Origin: Spartobacteria bacterium
Lineage (GTDB): Bacteria; Verrucomicrobiota; Verrucomicrobiia; Chthoniobacterales; Chthoniobacteraceae
Assembly: GCA_025350985.1 (NCBI GenBank)
Contig: JANXWU010000126.1
Coordinates: 1 to 8,511, forward strand
Direction: 5' to 3'
DNA: 8,511 nt
The stretch's first letter is position 1. The number at the start of each line of letters is the position of its first letter. Made by a program: the position numbers and the translations under genes. Under the pieces are notes generated by a model. It worked only from the letters and a program-made list of their open reading frames with translations, had not been told where the DNA came from and searched no databases. This document shows, piece by piece, positions 6,415 to 8,511 of this stretch.

Positions 6415-6519
6415 TTTTTGTCCGCTAAAGAAGCGAAAAGGCGCGAAAGAAAAACGAAAACCCGCCGAAAATAGTTGTCTCATTTGTTAGCGTCCTCTCG
6501 CGTTCTTAGCGGACAAAAA
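6415..6519. repeat. long intergenic palindrome between the two VWA genes
   Basis: TTTTTGTCCGCTAA (6415-6428) and its exact reverse complement (6506-6519) form a 14-bp perfect inverted repeat. Pairing continues inward with single-base bulges: 6430-6432 with 6503-6505, and 6434-6435 with 6501-6502. The loop of about 65 bases contains a run of spaced CGAAA-type units on the left (GCGAAAAG, GCGAAAG, ACGAAAA, GCCGAAAA) and a degenerate copy of the right arm, TTAGCGTCC (6488-6496). T-runs lie outside the 5' arm and A-runs outside the 3' arm on both strands, the reverse of an intrinsic terminator. The element starts five bases past the stop of the BatA-like gene. It resembles a REP-type or small non-autonomous mobile palindrome; genome-wide repetition is not shown by this window. 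Confidence 0.6.
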
Positions 6520-6524
6520 TCTCC

Positions 6525-8511
6525 TCATTTCGCGTAGCTGAATCTGTCGCCGAGAACCGTTTCCGCACAGGCGACGGCGAGGGCGCAAATCAGAAACGCC
6601 AGCCAGAACTCGCTGCCCGTGCGCTCCTTTTCCAGCGTCTCCGCGAAGTTCATGCTCGCGCTCCAACGGATTGTGCTCGCTGCCGGCGCCAGCGTGTCGA
6701 GATCGGGCTGGCGCAGTTCCTCCAGACTCGATTCCTGCGGATCAGCTTGCGCTGCAAACTTGATCGTCTGCGGCGTCTCGGTGCCGAGGTTGAGTTCGTA
6801 AACGCCCGCCGCGTCCGTTTCGTCAAAACGCAGGATCGGCAGGCCGTTTATCGACTGCACATGCCGCGTGACTGCGGCCTCTTTTTTTGCGCCCGGCTTG
6901 GTGATCGCGGCTTCTTTGCCGATCAAATCTGCGTCGCATAGAAACTCAAACGGCGTGCCCACGCGCACGTTCAGCCGTTCGTCTTCGCGGTTCACGATCG
7001 ATCCCAGCGCACGATGAATCAGGGGCACGAAGACGGGGCGGACGGGCAAGTCATTCCATTTCGTGCTCGCCGTGCTGCCGAACAAAATCACGCGTCCGAA
7101 CCCCCAAGTCCGCTCCATCACGGCCGGCGCACCGTCCGCGTAACGCAACACGATTTGTGGCTCGCCACCGTCCTTGCTCGTGCCCGTCAGCGGGCGCAGT
7201 TCGAAGGCCCGGTAAAAGTGCGCCGTCGCCAGCGTGCCCGCCGCCGGGTCTTTCCACGGCGAGACGATTGGATGTTCGTAAGCTTTTTCTTGCAGCGTGA
7301 AAAACTTCTCTTGCTCCTCGGCGTTGCCTCGCGGCGGGCCGAGCGTGGCCGGCAGGAAGCCGAACTGTCGTCCCATTTTTTCGTTGTAAAAAGTCGCGTT
7401 GATTTTTCCACCCGGAAAAATGATCAGTCCGCCGCCGCGGCGCAAATACCGTTCGATGGCGGTGAGAGCGGCTTCCGAAACATCCGCAACATTGGCGAGC
7501 ACCAAGGCGTCGAAGTCGCCCAGTTTCGTTCTTTCCAAATCCGAAGGCGCGATCACCGTGGTCTTCACGAAGTAGCTGGGCTTGTCCGCCTGCGGCACGG
7601 GCGTGAGGGCGTGGCCGAGGAAAAACGTCTCGCTATCGCGTGGCTCCGCACCGGGGTCGCCATCGACCAGCAGCACATTGATTTCTTTCAGGGCGCGGAT
7701 GACGATCGTGCGCTGATCGTCCGCGGGAAGATGATCGCCGGCGATTTTCGCGGTGAGGGCGTGGTGGCCGGGGTCGCGGAATTTGGCGAATAGCGAGACG
7801 GCTTTGGCCGAGTTCGCGGGGATCGTTTCAATCGCCGCATCGTCGCACGGCGGCTCGCCTTCGATGCTGATGCTTACCTGCACATCCCGCGCGTCCTCGT
7901 GCCCGAAGTTTGTGATCTCGACCTCGAAGCGAACGGGCTGGTTTGCCGGCGCCAACGCGCTCGCCATGCGGAGGCTGCTGACGCCGAGATTGCGATGCTC
8001 CGGCTCCCCGACGATCACGATGCGCGATTTTACTTCGAGTTTCGCGGCTTCAATCATCGCGCGAATGTCGGCGAGACGCTTCCATCCGATAGCTTGATTG
8101 TCGGTCACCAGGTAAATGCTTTTGCGGGGCGCGGCGTGGCGTTTCAAAATATCGAGCCCGTCGTGAAACGTCGGTGCGTGGTCGGTGGTGCGATCACTCA
8201 GCGCGCTCTCGCGAATGGTTTTGCGCGCGAGGTTCAAGTCAAACGACGGCTCGGCAATCGCGGCGCGCACCACGTCGGAGCAAAACAGAACCGCCACGGA
8301 CGAGCCGGTCGGCAGTGCATCAATGATTTGCTCGGCGGCCTTTTTTGCCTTGTCGAAGCGGGACGTGACGCCATCGGTCGCACTCATGCTGTAGGAATTG
8401 TCGATGGCGATCACCGCGGTCTCCGCGCCTTTGCCGCTGAAAAACGCCGCGCCCGCCTTGCGCCAAGCGGGGCGGGCGAGGGCGAGGGCGAGCAGCGCGA
8501 GCAGAAGACAA
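6525..8511 (-). CDS. BatA-like VWA membrane protein, partial (N-terminus beyond the right edge)
   Basis: The frame is open to the window edge, so 661 C-terminal residues are visible and the true start lies outside. The visible protein opens with the end of a membrane helix (CLLLALLALALARPAW), matching the helix and ARP motif that ends the BatA N-terminal domain. A GTG at 8412-8414 is therefore an internal valine, not the start. The VWA domain follows with a canonical metal site: D37, S39 and S41 in DNSYS, probably T114, and D137 in LVTDNQ. Next come a CARDB-like beta-sandwich (about 173-275) and a GATase-like Rossmann domain (about 277-500; INVLLVDGDPG, FDALVLANVADVS, RRGGGLIIFPGG) without a nucleophile cysteine at the elbow. 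A beta domain and a C-terminal helix (about 635-652) end the protein. The layout matches the downstream VWA protein, so the two are probably distant paralogues in one operon. Bat proteins have been linked to stress or aerotolerance in Bacteroides and Leptospira; the role here is unknown. Confidence 0.85.
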   Translation of the reverse strand, partial: CLLLALLALALARPAWRKAGAAFFSGKGAETAVIAIDNSYSMSATDGVTSRFDKAKKAAEQIIDALPTGSSVAVLFCSDVVRAAIAEPSFDLNLARKTIRESALSDRTTDHAPTFHDGLDILKRHAAPRKSIYLVTDNQAIGWKRLADIRAMIEAAKLEVKSRIVIVGEPEHRNLGVSSLRMASALAPANQPVRFEVEITNFGHEDARDVQVSISIEGEPPCDDAAIETIPANSAKAVSLFAKFRDPGHHALTAKIAGDHLPADDQRTIVIRALKEINVLLVDGDPGAEPRDSETFFLGHALTPVPQADKPSYFVKTTVIAPSDLERTKLGDFDALVLANVADVSEAALTAIERYLRRGGGLIIFPGGKINATFYNEKMGRQFGFLPATLGPPRGNAEEQEKFFTLQEKAYEHPIVSPWKDPAAGTLATAHFYRAFELRPLTGTSKDGGEPQIVLRYADGAPAVMERTWGFGRVILFGSTASTKWNDLPVRPVFVPLIHRALGSIVNREDERLNVRVGTPFEFLCDADLIGKEAAITKPGAKKEAAVTRHVQSINGLPILRFDETDAAGVYELNLGTETPQTIKFAAQADPQESSLEELRQPDLDTLAPAASTIRWSASMNFAETLEKERTGSEFWLAFLICALAVACAETVLGDRFSYAK

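Noticed and set aside
6415..6519. Palindrome as an intrinsic terminator of the BatA-like gene
   Set aside because: On the minus strand the T-run precedes the stem and an A-run follows it, the reverse of terminator polarity, and the loop is about 65 bases long.
7014..7793. 259-codon plus-strand frame opposite the BatA-like gene
   Set aside because: It is arginine-rich and antisense to a well-supported membrane protein with VWA and GATase-like domains.

Overview
The window looks like chromosomal DNA from a GC-rich member of the Verrucomicrobiota, possibly a soil or freshwater lineage related to Chthoniobacterales or Pedosphaerales. This is inferred from protein style and gene content: a Bat/MoxR-type von Willebrand factor A (VWA) membrane-protein pair, a CelD_N-GH9 hydrolase, a compact GGQ rescue factor and GC-rich intergenic palindromes. 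No rRNA or other marker fixes the taxonomy.

Left part (1-735): positions 1-29 may be the last codons of a plus-strand gene. A palindrome-rich spacer with four copies of the octamer CGCCTCGC (two per strand) follows. A minus-strand gene (232-645) then encodes a small GGQ-motif release-factor-like protein, probably a ribosome-rescue factor. It is divergent from the next gene across 90 bp.

Centre (736-3724): a secreted family 9 glycoside hydrolase (736-2619, plus) converges on hisF (2621-3397, minus) with one base between the two stop codons. Upstream of hisF on the same strand lies infA (3506-3724), encoding translation initiation factor IF-1. A 108-bp gap containing an imperfect stem-loop separates the two.

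Right part (3896-8511): two minus-strand genes encode large membrane-anchored proteins of shared layout. Each has N-terminal membrane helix or helices, a VWA domain, a beta-sandwich, a GATase-like Rossmann domain without catalytic residues, and a C-terminal helix. The upstream one is BatA-like and runs off the right edge; the downstream one is complete (824 residues). Relatives commonly sit behind a MoxR AAA+ ATPase and a DUF58 protein, so those genes are expected to the right of the window. A 105-bp palindromic element with 14-bp perfect arms lies between the two genes.

I found no tRNA, rRNA, CRISPR array, transposase or phage gene. The parts most worth a second look are the two intergenic palindromic elements, the altered active-site motif of the GH9 enzyme, and the VWA/GATase-like pair, whose biochemical role is unknown.
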